DNA of 54,417 bases from Nostoc sp. NMS2 (GCF_017115105.1 NZ_JABXKH010000067.1:1-54417); one strand, 5' to 3'. Counted from the first letter of the stretch, positions 26,038-35,659 are shown. The notes: generated by a model from the letters alone, not told the origin. Translations and numbers: made by a program.

Positions 26038-26661
26038 ATGAATATTCGTAGAATACTAGTTGTAACAGCGATTCCCGTTCTGGTTGGCACATTTGGTTTT
26101 ATTTCACTCAATCAGGCAAATGCCGCTAATCAATTCCCTCAAATTGCACAGGCACAACAACCACCTAACCAACGACCAGAAGGTGAACAGCGCCCACATC
26201 GACCCGATTTTAAGGCTGCGGCGGCAAAGTTAGGAGTTAGCGAACAACAGTTAAAGGATGCGTTGGGTGTCCCTGCTAATCCTCCCACAGGCGATCGCAA
26301 TCAGCGCCCACCTCGACCTGATTTTAAGGCGGCTGCTACCAAGTTAGGAGTTACTGAACAACAGTTAAAGGATGCGTTGGGTGTCCCTGCTAATCCTCCC
26401 ACAGGCGATCGCAATCAGCGTCCACCTCGACCTGATTTTAAGGCGGCTGCTACCAAGTTAGGAGTTAGCGAGCAACAGTTAAAGGATGCGTTGGGTGTCC
26501 CTGCTCATCCTCCCACAGGCGATCGCAATCAGCGCCCACCTCGACCTGATTTTAAGGCGGCTGCGGCGAAGTTAGGAGTTACTGAACAACAGTTAAAAGA
26601 TGCGTTGGGTGTTCCGCCTCATCCTCCAAGCGATCAGCCAGCACCTCCTACAAATCGGTAG
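26038..26661 (+). CDS. Secreted protein with four 38-residue repeats
   Basis: A 207-residue precursor from the ATG at 26038 (another ATG at 26032 would add two residues). The signal peptide MNIRRILVVTAIPVLVGT ends NQANA-ANQ and mirrors the upstream paralogue. The mature protein is four near-identical units of RPDFKAAAxKLGVxEQQLKD followed by ALGVPxxPPTGDRNQRPP; the last is truncated. The helix-forming KLGVxEQQLKDALG motif also occurs in other exported bacterial proteins. Each linker between units carries a HIP1 octamer in the DNA. The repeats differ at only a few bases, so the array is young or homogenised. An envelope-stress or metal-binding role is plausible from the regulator next door, unproven. 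Confidence 0.75.
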   Translation: MNIRRILVVTAIPVLVGTFGFISLNQANAANQFPQIAQAQQPPNQRPEGEQRPHRPDFKAAAAKLGVSEQQLKDALGVPANPPTGDRNQRPPRPDFKAAATKLGVTEQQLKDALGVPANPPTGDRNQRPPRPDFKAAATKLGVSEQQLKDALGVPAHPPTGDRNQRPPRPDFKAAAAKLGVTEQQLKDALGVPPHPPSDQPAPPTNR

Positions 26662-26722
26662 TTTAGTTATTCCCAGTCGGCTCCATAACTGGAATGTTCG
26701 GCTTTAGCGATAGGGTAGAGGT

Positions 26723-26825
26723 CAATACGCTTGGGTTAAGCTTTTTTTTCTCCCCCTGCTTCCCCTGCTTCCCCTGCTCCCCCTGCCTGCCTTAACAGAT
26801 AAATTTCCTTAACTGAACTGTATTG
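26723..26825. repeat. MITE-like element, family B, copy 1
   Basis: 103 bases with ends CAATACGCTTGGGTTAAGC and CCTTAACTGAACTGTATTG (inverted). It is flanked by GGGTAGAGGT (26713-26722) and GGGTATAGGT (26826-26835), a 10-base target duplication with one mismatch. The interior has CCCCTGCTTCCCCTGC repeats and no coding capacity. Confidence 0.75.
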
Positions 26826-26884
26826 GGGTATAGGTTACAAAAAATATATTCCTGATTACTTGTCACCTCTCCTCTACCCTCAGT

Positions 26885-27445
26885 TCAAATTCCTGTTCGA
26901 TGGTTAGGAATGCGACGGCTAGGCAGTGAGAGCGCGATCATCCAAACACCCGTCAACAAAAAATTAATCCCTGCAAATAATCCCAGCACCCAAGCTGCAC
27001 TGAAAGGCCATTTATACAAAATTAAAATTCCCAGAATAATGGCCATCATGCCACTAAACAGTGTCCAACCCCAATTTGGATCTGGACGTATTTGAAATGC
27101 TGTAATTACCTCAAATACACCCTCAGCCAAAAAGACAATTCCCAAGGCTAAGGTGAGGGAGAGGGCAGCGCCAAAGATGTTGCCAATCAACATAATCCCA
27201 GCAAGTACATATAGAATACCAACCACAAGCTTTGGCCAGAAGCCTTTTTGTCGTCGTGATTGCAATGCGTGGACAATTCGGACAATACCAGCGATCAATA
27301 AAAACCAAGAGATTACGATTGTGATGGCAATAGTGGCAACGAATGGTTCTGCGATCGCTGCCATACCTAGCACAATCATTAGAATGCCTAGAACGATGAA
27401 CCATCCTAAATTTTGTCTCTCTTGACCGATGTTTTCAGAATTCAT
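26885..27445 (-). CDS. HdeD family membrane protein
   Basis: A 186-residue inner-membrane protein of the HdeD/DUF308 type with about six transmembrane helices (for example WFIVLGILMIVLGMAAIAEP and WTLFSGMMAIILGILILYKW). Pairs of helices repeat the LxGxLxIxxG pattern typical of the family. The ATG at 27445 is preferred; one at 27457 would add four residues. Members are linked to acid resistance in Escherichia coli and to general stress in cyanobacteria. It is monocistronic here; regulation not visible. Confidence 0.88.
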   Translation of the reverse strand: MNSENIGQERQNLGWFIVLGILMIVLGMAAIAEPFVATIAITIVISWFLLIAGIVRIVHALQSRRQKGFWPKLVVGILYVLAGIMLIGNIFGAALSLTLALGIVFLAEGVFEVITAFQIRPDPNWGWTLFSGMMAIILGILILYKWPFSAAWVLGLFAGINFLLTGVWMIALSLPSRRIPNHRTGI

Positions 27446-27634
27446 AACAGTTTCCAAAATGCGTTAAAACTGCGCTTCTATTGATAAATTTTATTTGCCT
27501 AAATAACTTAATAGCTTAAGTCATTTAGGCAAATTTAATGAAAAAAAATTATACAGGTACGATGATTGTCTTGTGATTAATATTGACTTTTGTACATATA
27601 TAACTGTATTGCATATAGTTAGTTTTAACCTAAC

Positions 27635-27770
27635 AATAGCAGTCCTAAATCATTTGTGAAAATTATATATTTATTCCTTTTTTCTTCCCTTTGCGTCCTT
27701 GGCGTTCTTGGCGTTCTTGGCGGTTCGTTTCCTTGTCTATATTTTTCACGAATCAAATAGGACTGCTATA
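27635..27770. repeat. MITE-like element, family E
   Basis: About 136 bases with inverted ends: left AATAGCAGTCCTAAATCATT followed by TGTGAAAA, right TTTTCACGAATCAAATAGGA followed by CTGCTAT. The interior has GCGTCCTTGGCGTTCTTGGCG, also seen inside other repeats near 35710 and 35960. A fragment of one end lies at 23049-23080. The 27446-28063 interval otherwise holds no gene. Confidence 0.65.
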
Positions 27771-28019
27771 TTAACCTGTTAAATCCCACTTCTGAATGTA
27801 AGTAAGGATGTTTAAACTATGACTAAGATGAGAGAAATATATAGTTATGAATTAAGTAAAAAGTTTACAGTAGCTTAAGTTTTAACTTCCTCATTCCCTG
27901 GAGATAAAGCGAGTATAGCAACGATTAAGATTTAGTCTTGATTACTCTTTCTACAGACTGATGAAAGAGAGATTAACGCATTGAGGATAAATCTCTAGCA
28001 AAATTTCGTTTCAGTAGTA

Positions 28020-28045
28020 TAGAGTGCTGAGTATTCAGCACTCTA
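28020..28045. repeat. Perfect 11-bp hairpin
   Basis: TAGAGTGCTGA, loop GTAT, TCAGCACTCTA. No T-run follows on either strand, so it is not a canonical terminator. It lies about 200 bases beyond the porin stop and could help end or stabilise that transcript. Confidence 0.55.
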
Positions 28046-28063
28046 TTAGTCAACTAAACCATT

Positions 28064-28242
28064 TAAGTAGGTTGGCGCAATTACAGCTAACTGGCTAAGG
28101 CTGTCATTTGTCCTCTGTCACTTGTACTGAGCGACTTGTGCCGAGCGAAGTCGAGGTAAGTCGAAGTATTGGTCATTAGTAAGGGTTTTAAGCCTCTTTA
28201 TGTTTCGTAACATACTTGGGGGTTTTTCGCGCCAACTTACTA
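28064..28242. repeat. MITE-like element, family A, copy 3 (complete)
   Basis: 179 bases with terminal inverted repeats TAAGTAGGTTGGCGC (28064-28078) and GCGCCAACTTACTA (28229-28242). The orientation is opposite to copies 1 and 2. Its right end lies three bases from the porin stop codon. Confidence 0.8.
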
Positions 28243-28245
28243 ACA

Positions 28246-29838
28246 TTAAAAATCGAAGGTTGTACGAAGCACACCCACATACTGCGGATCATTTCTACTA
28301 TCATTTTCCGGGTTGAGAATCACCCAAAAACCAGGAGTTACTGAGATATTATCGTTCAGGCGGTAGCGATAGAATGCTTCAATATGGTAAGCGGTGTCTC
28401 GGTCTTGACGGACATCACTGTTAGAGACACGCGGCGGTATACCAAAGAGAATTCCCGGCAGGTTGCCTTTACCGCCCACATCGGGAAACGACATACCAAT
28501 CGCTCCAAACCAAGCATTGGCATTATCGCCATTGTTCACAAAAAGAGAATCTGTTCCACCCCTACCATTAGAAATATCGCTGAAACCAGAGTTCTTCGCA
28601 TTTGCCCAGACATATCCACCCCAAGAGTGAACCTGGAAATTTTGAGAAAAGCGATAGTATCCCTGTACACCGACAATACTATTGGAAGTAGCAATGTTGT
28701 TTCCAAAGGGAGCATTTGAAAGGGCACTGCCTCTCCCGGCGTTGATATCTACAGTGCTAGCAGGGTTATAACCATGAGAGTAAGCGACACCAATAGCTCC
28801 TTGTTCGCCGTAATATGCTAGGTGCGCTAGAGCATTGTAGCCGCCATTAAATAAGCCATTTTGCGCTGATGGAACGTTTGGACTATTTGCTAAATAACCC
28901 AAGGTGAGAATTAAGTTTTTACTGATACTCCAGTTAGCGGCTGCACCACCACCACCTCGCTCGAAGAGGGGGCTGTTTTTGCCAAATAGTGAGGGAATCC
29001 CATTACCATCATCGGCGATCGTGGCAGGAGTGATGTTATTTGTGATGTCGTTGTAACCAATACCTGCGGGGCCAACAACGAAAGAAAGGGAATCACCAAC
29101 GGGGAAGTAGTAACGGATGTGGGGAATTATTAGTGTATTGTTGCTGTCATTGTCGAAATTCAGGCGTGTCATGCCAGTGCCTGTGGCTGCGGCAATTTGA
29201 CTTGCACCACTGGAATTTGCAAAGTTGCCAAACTCTAGCCGGACTCGCAATAAATCTTTGCCGGTGAAGCTACTTTCTAAGTTGAGACGACCCCGGTTTG
29301 CAAAATAGAGACGAGATTCATCGCTTTGTCCACCGACTCTATTACCAAAGGTATCACTAATGGCGGTAATAATTTGAGCATTCAACTTAGTAGTGGTGGA
29401 AAATTGTTGCTTCTCTAGTGTTCCTGTTCGTGCTTCCACGGTATCTACCCGCCCGCGCAGAGTTGCCAATTCTGCGGCAAACTCTGTCTGCAAATTTTGC
29501 AGCACTGTCAAATCTTCTTTCTTGACTAAATCATTAGTACCCACAGCAATTAATTCATTTACCCGGTCTAAGCAGGCGTTTAAACCAGCTGCAAATTCAT
29601 AACGACTCAAGACCCGATTACCACGATAGGTTGCATCAGGATAACCTGCAATACAGCCATAGCGTTCGACTAGTGATTGCAGTGCCTGGAATGCCCAATC
29701 GCTCGGTTTGATGTCGGAAAGTTGAGAAACAGAATTTACTTGTCCCTGTAAATTTCTATCATCTTCTGGAGGTGCTGCCCAAACTGCTGGAACTGCCAAA
29801 AATAAGATAAAAAAGCTATGAAAAAGAGCTTTTAACAT
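28246..29838 (-). CDS. SLH-domain OprB-type outer-membrane porin
   Basis: A 530-residue outer-membrane protein. A signal peptide (LFHSFFILFLAVPAVWA-A) is followed by an SLH domain (about 38-100: LSDIKPSDWAFQALQSLVER, GCIAGYPDATYRG, LSRYEFAAGLNACLDR), a coiled coil (about 115-150) and a beta-barrel OprB domain ending in the C-terminal aromatic signature TTFDF. This is the standard cyanobacterial porin often named iron uptake porin or SomA-like. The SLH domain tethers it to the cell wall. It may admit small solutes such as sugars or polyols to the periplasm next to the transport genes upstream, but this is inference. Start at the ATG at 29838. Confidence 0.93.
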   Translation of the reverse strand: MLKALFHSFFILFLAVPAVWAAPPEDDRNLQGQVNSVSQLSDIKPSDWAFQALQSLVERYGCIAGYPDATYRGNRVLSRYEFAAGLNACLDRVNELIAVGTNDLVKKEDLTVLQNLQTEFAAELATLRGRVDTVEARTGTLEKQQFSTTTKLNAQIITAISDTFGNRVGGQSDESRLYFANRGRLNLESSFTGKDLLRVRLEFGNFANSSGASQIAAATGTGMTRLNFDNDSNNTLIIPHIRYYFPVGDSLSFVVGPAGIGYNDITNNITPATIADDGNGIPSLFGKNSPLFERGGGGAAANWSISKNLILTLGYLANSPNVPSAQNGLFNGGYNALAHLAYYGEQGAIGVAYSHGYNPASTVDINAGRGSALSNAPFGNNIATSNSIVGVQGYYRFSQNFQVHSWGGYVWANAKNSGFSDISNGRGGTDSLFVNNGDNANAWFGAIGMSFPDVGGKGNLPGILFGIPPRVSNSDVRQDRDTAYHIEAFYRYRLNDNISVTPGFWVILNPENDSRNDPQYVGVLRTTFDF

Positions 29839-29942
29839 TGACTTATTTACTTGAAAATGGTTGAATTCTGACTTTGTAACTAAAGAGATTACAAGTTAAT
29901 CAGCATTAAAGTTACATATTTTGAGTTGAGGTTTTAGGTTAA

Positions 29943-30986
29943 TTAAAGCAATATAACTTTTTGCTCATTGCTGCTTTTAATAGCTGCTTCTATAATTCGC
30001 ATTACATTAATTCCGTCTTCGGCAGTAACAGCAATTGGCTGATTATCAACAATAGATTTATATACCGCGTCGTAATAGCCTAAATAACTGCCCTGTGAGC
30101 TTTTTACTTTTTCCCGAATTACTTTTGTGTCTTTTTCTGTATGCAGCAAGCCATATTCACTTTCCGGCTCTGTATACCAATCAAGTGTATTAGGCTTGAT
30201 ACCCGCTACTAAATACTCTTCTTGGGCATCGGCTCTGCTTTTGAGAAAAGAACCTTTAGTGCCATGTATGATGTAGGCAGGTGCAGGTTCACGCACAAGG
30301 AAACCCGCTTTTAACTTGACGCGCAGTTTGTCGTAGTATAGTATCAACTCGAAATAATCATCTACCTGCGATCGCTGCCTTGTGATTCGGATGTCTGCAA
30401 AAATAGCATCCGGCATCCCAAGTAAATGCACAGCTTGGTCTATTAAGTGCGGGCCTAAATTGTTTAATATTCCTGCACCTGGACTTGGAATTTCTATGTG
30501 TTGTTTGTGACTGAGTGCTGGTTTATATTTTTGAAATTGAAATTCGGCTTCAATAATATCACCCAATAAACCTTCTTGGATAACTTTTTTGACTGTTTTA
30601 AAATCACTATCCCACCTGCGGTTTTGATATACAGATAATTTCTTTCCCTGTTTTAATGCCAATTCATGCAGTTGTTCTGCTTCTTTCACTGTTGTAGTAA
30701 ATGCTTTTTCTACCACTACATGCTTGTCTGCCAACAAAGCCTGTTTAGTATAATCGTAATGTATATAAGTTGGTGTATTTACCACCACCAACATTACCCG
30801 GTCGTCGGCTAGCAATGCTGACAAAGAATGATAGCTTTTTACTCCTGGATAATCTTCCTGTATCAGCTTTTTGCTTCTTTCCCAAGAGCCTGCTAATTGA
30901 AAACCGGGATGCAAATCAATGAACGGCGCATGAAATACCCTACCAGACAAACCATAAGAACAAAGAGCCGTATTGAGAGTTTCCAT
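29943..30986 (-). CDS. Gfo/Idh/MocA oxidoreductase, scyllo-inositol dehydrogenase (IolW/YvaA)-like
   Basis: A 347-residue NAD(P)-dependent dehydrogenase. The Rossmann start is CSYGLSGRVFHAPFIDLHPG; the cofactor segment is VVVEKAFTTTVKEAE, with Ala in place of the usual Pro of EKP; SVYQNRRWDSDFKTVKK and GAGILNNLGPHLIDQAVHLL carry the substrate-site Asp/His residues. The closest pattern I recall is Bacillus IolW (YvaA), an NADP-linked scyllo-inositol 2-dehydrogenase that shares the SVYxNRRWDxDF and PVTAEDGINVxRIIEAA motifs. In an inositol locus this would connect scyllo-inositol with the oxidised intermediate. It is last of a same-strand gene series (38289 to 29943). Other sugar substrates are possible. 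Confidence 0.72.
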   Translation of the reverse strand: METLNTALCSYGLSGRVFHAPFIDLHPGFQLAGSWERSKKLIQEDYPGVKSYHSLSALLADDRVMLVVVNTPTYIHYDYTKQALLADKHVVVEKAFTTTVKEAEQLHELALKQGKKLSVYQNRRWDSDFKTVKKVIQEGLLGDIIEAEFQFQKYKPALSHKQHIEIPSPGAGILNNLGPHLIDQAVHLLGMPDAIFADIRITRQRSQVDDYFELILYYDKLRVKLKAGFLVREPAPAYIIHGTKGSFLKSRADAQEEYLVAGIKPNTLDWYTEPESEYGLLHTEKDTKVIREKVKSSQGSYLGYYDAVYKSIVDNQPIAVTAEDGINVMRIIEAAIKSSNEQKVILL

Positions 30987-31056
30987 CTTTTTACTGATTG
31001 ACTGAAGCGAAAGCTTGTATTTAGTTCACCAAATTAATTTTGAGAAGTAGTGGGTG

Positions 31057-31190
31057 CAATACTTTCGGTTAAGGCAAGAGACGCGATGAATCGCCGTCTC
31101 TACAATAATCTGTCTTTCGTTTTGACGGCGATTTCTCGCGTCTTTGCGATCTAAAATTTTCATCAAAAAAACCTTAACCGAACTGTATTG
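31057..31190. repeat. MITE-like element, family B, copy 2
   Basis: 134 bases bounded by CAATACTTTCGGTTAAGG and CCTTAACCGAACTGTATTG (inverted), flanked by exact 10-base duplications GTAGTGGGTG at 31047-31056 and 31191-31200. It lies in the 337-base gap between the transporter and dehydrogenase genes, which otherwise holds no gene. Confidence 0.82.
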
Positions 31191-31289
31191 GTAGTGGGTG
31201 GCTCTAGCCCTCATCTAAGCACTAAAATGCTTACTACGAACTCTCTCAAACTGTCATAATACTTATAGCAAAATCAGGCTTGGTGAGAC

Positions 31290-31326
31290 TACGAATTACG
31301 AATTACGAATTACGAATTACGAATTA
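31290..31326. repeat. STRR heptamers abutting the MFS gene stop
   Basis: Five ATTACGA units. The last overlaps the TAA stop of the sugar-porter gene (31324-31326, minus strand). Confidence 0.8.
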
Positions 31327-32724
31327 CATATCTTCTAACTCGATTCCTTTGGTTTCTTTAATAAAAAAGAGAATGAAAAAGAATGAGGTAGCCGCCGCAA
31401 TTGTATAAAGTCCATAGGCAGAACCTAGACCAAAATATTGCAGTATGGGAGGAAATGTCGTGGAAATAACGAAATTTGCAACCCATTGGATTGCAGCCGC
31501 AACTGAAAGTGCAGCCGCTCGAATCTTGTTATTAAACATTTCTCCCAACAGCACCCAAACCACTGGGCCCCAAGAGAAACCGAAACAAAATACATAGAGG
31601 TTGGCTGCGATAAGAGCCACAGTGCCGGCACTTCCAACGAGGGCGGGGTTTCCAGCAGCATCTAGAGGAGCGTTGCCAAAAACATAAGCCATCGTTCCCA
31701 AGGTAAAGGTCATGCCAATTGAACCTATTATTAGCAAGGGCTTGCGACCAAATTTATCCACGAAGGCGATCGCAATCAGTGTTGTAATAATATTGACTGC
31801 TGCTGTAATCACCGTAATGCTTAGGGAATCTTTTTCGGAAAACCCGACTGCCCGCCACAAAACGCTGCTGTAGTAGAAAATTACATTAATCCCAACAAAT
31901 TGCTGTAATACAGATAAGCCTATTCCTATCCAAACAATTGGGAGAAGTCCACCACTTCTACTCAACAGGTCAGAAAACTTAGGGTGGCGTTCAAGAAGTA
32001 CTGTCTGCCGAATTTCTTCAATTTTTGGCAGCACATCACCCCCCAAAATCTTGGTCAGAACGTTAACGGCTTCTGGTTCGCGTCCTTTGGCAACTAAGTA
32101 ACGAGGGGATTCAGGTATTGTTAAAGCCACCATCCCATAAAATACAGCTGGCGGAACTGCTGTCCAAAACATCCAGCGCCAAGCTGCAACCCCAAACAAA
32201 AACGGCAAGTCTGCTGAACCTGCTGACACAGCGATAAAGTAGTCGCTCAATAAGGCGACGAAAATTCCCACTACGATCGCTAATTGTTGCAGAGATCCTA
32301 ATCTTCCTCGCAAATGAGTGGGAGAACATTCCGCAATGTAAGCTGGGGCGATGACGCTAGCAACGCCGATTCCAATCCCACCCAATACTCGCCAAAAGAT
32401 AAAATCCCAGATAGTGAAGGCAAGCCCAGAGCCAATGGCACTGATAGTAAATAACGCCGAAGCGACCACCATTGCCTTGATTCGACCATAACGGTCTGCA
32501 ATTTGTCCGGCAAAGAACGCTCCTGCGGCAGATCCCAGTAACGCTAGGGACACTCCCAGCCCTGTCAGCCAACTACTGGTGTTAAAAGCTTTTGCTAAAG
32601 ATAAAACCGCACCGTTGATTACAGCAGTGTCAAAACCGAACAGAAAGCCGCCGAGGGCAGCAGCACCAGCAATCAAAATCACATAAAACGTGCTGGATTT
32701 ACGACGAACAGTAGTAGAAGACAT
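31324..32724 (-). CDS. Sugar-porter MFS transporter (possible inositol/sugar symporter)
   Basis: A 466-residue membrane protein with 12 predicted helices. Sugar-porter signatures are present: GGFLFGFDTAVINGA in TM1, ADRYGRIKAM between TM2 and TM3, PESPRYLVAKGRE after TM6, QQFVGINVIFYYS in TM7, VDKFGRKPLL between TM8 and TM9, and PxxET-like FIKETKGIELEDM at the end. The family includes XylE, GlcP and the Bacillus inositol transporter IolT. The adjacent ABC system and downstream IolW-like gene favour a polyol or hexose substrate; which one cannot be read from sequence. Start at the ATG at 32724. Confidence 0.87.
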   Translation of the reverse strand: MSSTTVRRKSSTFYVILIAGAAALGGFLFGFDTAVINGAVLSLAKAFNTSSWLTGLGVSLALLGSAAGAFFAGQIADRYGRIKAMVVASALFTISAIGSGLAFTIWDFIFWRVLGGIGIGVASVIAPAYIAECSPTHLRGRLGSLQQLAIVVGIFVALLSDYFIAVSAGSADLPFLFGVAAWRWMFWTAVPPAVFYGMVALTIPESPRYLVAKGREPEAVNVLTKILGGDVLPKIEEIRQTVLLERHPKFSDLLSRSGGLLPIVWIGIGLSVLQQFVGINVIFYYSSVLWRAVGFSEKDSLSITVITAAVNIITTLIAIAFVDKFGRKPLLIIGSIGMTFTLGTMAYVFGNAPLDAAGNPALVGSAGTVALIAANLYVFCFGFSWGPVVWVLLGEMFNNKIRAAALSVAAAIQWVANFVISTTFPPILQYFGLGSAYGLYTIAAATSFFFILFFIKETKGIELEDM

Positions 32725-32868
32725 AGTTTATATATTGGGAATTGGGAATTGGGGATTGGGAATTGGGCATGGGGCATTGGGCATGGGGAATTATAGCGGT
32801 TCTCGAATGGAAGCAATACACTTTGACCTCACTTCCATTCCTCTCTCCTAAAAGGAGAGAGGCTTTGA
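32725..32868. repeat. GGGGCATTGGGCATGGGG repeats and inverted copy of the 55-131 repeat
   Basis: 32725-32790 holds TTGGGAATTGGGGATTGGG-type heptamer-like units. 32792-32868 is the inverted copy of the repeat at 55-131, including the CTCTCTCCTAAAAGGAGAGAG hairpin core. A second GGGAAGGGG-type hairpin follows to about 32905. Confidence 0.7.
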
Positions 32869-32997
32869 ATCTTACTCCCCTTCCCTACAAGGGAAGGGGC
32901 TGGGGGTTAGGTCTGTATTGCACTCAACAGAAAAGCACTATAGTTAGTTCTTTATTCTCCGTGTCCCCCAACTCCCCACTCCCCTCCCTTTCATGCT

Positions 32998-33996
32998 TCA
33001 ACGTCTAGAACGTCTGCGGAGTCGGTCAATCATTACTGCCAAAATAATTACTAGGCCTTTGACGACTAGTTGCCAGAAGTAAGATAGGTTCAACAGAGTT
33101 AAACCGTTGTTGAGAATAGCAATGATTAATGCACCGAGAAGAGTGCCGCCAATGGTGCCAATACCACCTGTAAAGCTGGTTCCACCTAGAATAACAGCTG
33201 CGATCGCATCTAATTCATAACCTTGACCTAATATGCCACTGGCACTATATAGACGGCTGGCGCTCATGATTCCTCCTAAGCCTGCCAGTAATCCGCTAAT
33301 ACCATAGACAAATAGCAAGACACGATTAACTTTAATCCCAGTTAATCTGGCTGCCCGTTCGTTACCACCAACGGCATATATCTGCACTCCTAAAACAGTT
33401 TGTCGCAGCACAAACCAGCTAGCTATTACAGTCAGTAGCGCAATGATTACTAGCCACGGCAGAGGCCCGATGTAACTATTACCCACCCAAGCAAAATTGA
33501 TGTCTCGGTTAATCAGCGTTGTCCCTTTGGCAATCAAAAAGGCCACACCCCGCAAGGCTGTAAGTGAACCCAGCGTCACAATAAAAGGTGGCACATCCAA
33601 GAAGGTGATGAGAGCGCCGTTGACTAAGCCTAAAAGCAATCCTGCCAGCAATGCAGCAGGTACAGCTGCCCAACTTAAAGCCGGCAATAGGGATACCAGC
33701 AGTCCAACTACGGCAGAAACAGCCAATATTGACCCAACTGATAGGTCAATACCTCCAGTGAGAATTACAAAGGTCATTCCTGTCGCCAGCACAATATTGA
33801 TTGATGCCTGACGCAAGATATTAACGATGTTGCCGCCCGTAAGGAAGTTGGGAGAAAGGAATGCAAATAAGATGCAGATAATTACTAAAATTGGCAGAAT
33901 ACCCGCAACTTCCAATAGAGTGGTAATTGATTTCCGGTTGCGGGATGCGGGATTGTTGGCTAATTTATTGGTCGGCGGTCTGACTGTCTGACTCAT
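32998..33996 (-). CDS. ABC sugar/polyol transporter permease (RbsC/IatP class)
   Basis: A 332-residue integral membrane permease of the BPD_transp_2 family, with about eight to ten helices. Typical segments are [32 protein letters not shown] and [20 protein letters not shown] (the EAA-like loop of this class). The ATG overlaps the TGA of the ATPase gene by four bases (ATGA), showing tight coupling. Family members import ribose, xylose, galactose or myo-inositol. With inositol oxygenase encoded nearby, inositol is my preferred substrate (inference). Confidence 0.9.
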   Translation of the reverse strand: MSQTVRPPTNKLANNPASRNRKSITTLLEVAGILPILVIICILFAFLSPNFLTGGNIVNILRQASINIVLATGMTFVILTGGIDLSVGSILAVSAVVGLLVSLLPALSWAAVPAALLAGLLLGLVNGALITFLDVPPFIVTLGSLTALRGVAFLIAKGTTLINRDINFAWVGNSYIGPLPWLVIIALLTVIASWFVLRQTVLGVQIYAVGGNERAARLTGIKVNRVLLFVYGISGLLAGLGGIMSASRLYSASGILGQGYELDAIAAVILGGTSFTGGIGTIGGTLLGALIIAILNNGLTLLNLSYFWQLVVKGLVIILAVMIDRLRRRSRR

Positions 33997-35549
33997 AATG
34001 CTGATACCTCCGATGCTCCTGTTGCATAGTGCATAATCTTTTCTTGGGTGATTTCTTTGCCAAGACTGCCGTCCAGTTCGCCTACCAGTTGTCCTTCTCG
34101 CATCACCAAGACGCGATCGCTCATACCAACAATCTCTGATAGTTCGCTGGAAACCATTAAAATAGCAACACCTTGTGCTGCTAATTCACTCATAATTCGG
34201 TAAATTTCGCTTTTGGCACCGATATCTACGCCGCGTGTCGGCTCATCTAACATCAGGACTCTGGGTTTAATGGCTAGCCAACGCGCTAGCAGTAGCTTCT
34301 GTTGATTCCCACCAGAAAGATCCAATGCTCGAATTTCCAAATTGGCTAGACGGATATTAAAGTTTTCTACCGCGTCTGTTGATAGCCGATTCACTGAAGC
34401 CCAGTTCACAATTCCACCCTTTGCATCTTGCTTAAGTGTGTTGATGGCAATATTCTTACGGGCGCTCATCTCCAGAAATAAACCTTGGTCTTTGCGGTCT
34501 TCTGGGACATAGCCAATTCCCGCAGCGATGGCATCACTGGGGGTATTAATTTCTAGTTTTTTGCCGTTTAAAAATACTTCACCACTGGCTTTGCGGTCAG
34601 CACCAAAAATCAGCCGAGATAGTTCTGTACGTCCAGCACCAACCAACCCGGCTAAACCAACAATTTCTCCGGCATGAACTTTAAGACTAGCCGGCTCAAT
34701 CTTCTGGCGGGCATCACTCATGTTTCTGACTTCCAGTACCACGGGGCCAGGATTCATTTGCCGTTGATGTTCATAAAAGTCTTGCATGGAGCGACCGACC
34801 ATCATCTGTACCAATCGCTGTGGAGAAATTTCACTGCGTGTAAGACTGCCAATATATTGACCATCGCGCAACACGCTAATTCGGTCAGCTAAGGCATAGA
34901 TTTCTTCCATGCGATGGCTGATGTAAATAATGGCAATGCCATCACGCCGCAGTTTGCGAATTACCTCAAATAAATGGTCACTCTCGCGGTCAGAAAGTGC
35001 TGCTGTTGGCTCATCCATCACCAAAACGCGGCTTTTGTCTTTCAACGCTCTGGCAATTTCGACTTGTTGCTGTTCTGCGATCGATAAAGTACCAACTATA
35101 GTTTGTGCTGTAAAATTGGCTCCCAGGCTTTCTAAGACTTGCTCTGCTTCCAGTTGCATAGCTTTGCGGTCTAAAAACTGACCTCGCCGCAACTCGCTAC
35201 CCATAAACATATTTTCGGTAACGGTTAAATTCGGGGCAACATTCAGTTCTTGATAAATAAGATTAATCCCCGCCTTGCGTGCTGTCGCCGGATCGGTAAT
35301 TTTCAGGGGTTGACCATTGATCCGAATTTCTCCTTCATCGGCAATATAAGCCCCAGCCAGGATTTTCATCAATGTACTTTTACCTGCTCCATTTTCACCC
35401 ATGAGGGCGTGAACTTCTCCTGGATAAATCGTGAGATTAACATTTTGGAGCGCAGATACACCATGAAATCGTTTGGTAATCCCTTGCATTTCTAATACAG
35501 GGGTGGTGGTAGGTGCATCAGGAAATGAGGTTTCAATACTTGTTGTCAT
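33993..35549 (-). CDS. ABC sugar/polyol transporter ATPase (RbsA/IatA class)
   Basis: A 518-residue protein with two fused ATPase domains. Domain 1 has Walker [15 protein letters not shown], signature [15 protein letters not shown] and Walker [13 protein letters not shown]. Domain 2 has a degenerate Walker A ([16 protein letters not shown]), signature [15 protein letters not shown] and Walker [14 protein letters not shown]. This is the standard RbsA/MglA/XylG layout. The second ATG (35549) is chosen as start because the AGGAG at 35556-35560 is 6 bases from it, while the first ATG at 35555 overlaps that site. It is preceded by a 549-base repeat-bearing gap after the binding-protein gene. Confidence 0.92.
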   Translation of the reverse strand: MTTSIETSFPDAPTTTPVLEMQGITKRFHGVSALQNVNLTIYPGEVHALMGENGAGKSTLMKILAGAYIADEGEIRINGQPLKITDPATARKAGINLIYQELNVAPNLTVTENMFMGSELRRGQFLDRKAMQLEAEQVLESLGANFTAQTIVGTLSIAEQQQVEIARALKDKSRVLVMDEPTAALSDRESDHLFEVIRKLRRDGIAIIYISHRMEEIYALADRISVLRDGQYIGSLTRSEISPQRLVQMMVGRSMQDFYEHQRQMNPGPVVLEVRNMSDARQKIEPASLKVHAGEIVGLAGLVGAGRTELSRLIFGADRKASGEVFLNGKKLEINTPSDAIAAGIGYVPEDRKDQGLFLEMSARKNIAINTLKQDAKGGIVNWASVNRLSTDAVENFNIRLANLEIRALDLSGGNQQKLLLARWLAIKPRVLMLDEPTRGVDIGAKSEIYRIMSELAAQGVAILMVSSELSEIVGMSDRVLVMREGQLVGELDGSLGKEITQEKIMHYATGASEVSAL

Positions 35550-35659
35550 GAACATCTCCTGTAAAAAGAATTTAAAAGTCTAATTGAAAGCTATAAATTC
35601 ATCGCTGATGTGAAATTAAAATTATGAGAAAATTAGGTTTTTAAAACTGGTTGCTATCT

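Noticed and set aside
31026..31214. A 62-residue minus-strand reading frame
   Set aside because: It spans a complete MITE-like element including its target duplications.
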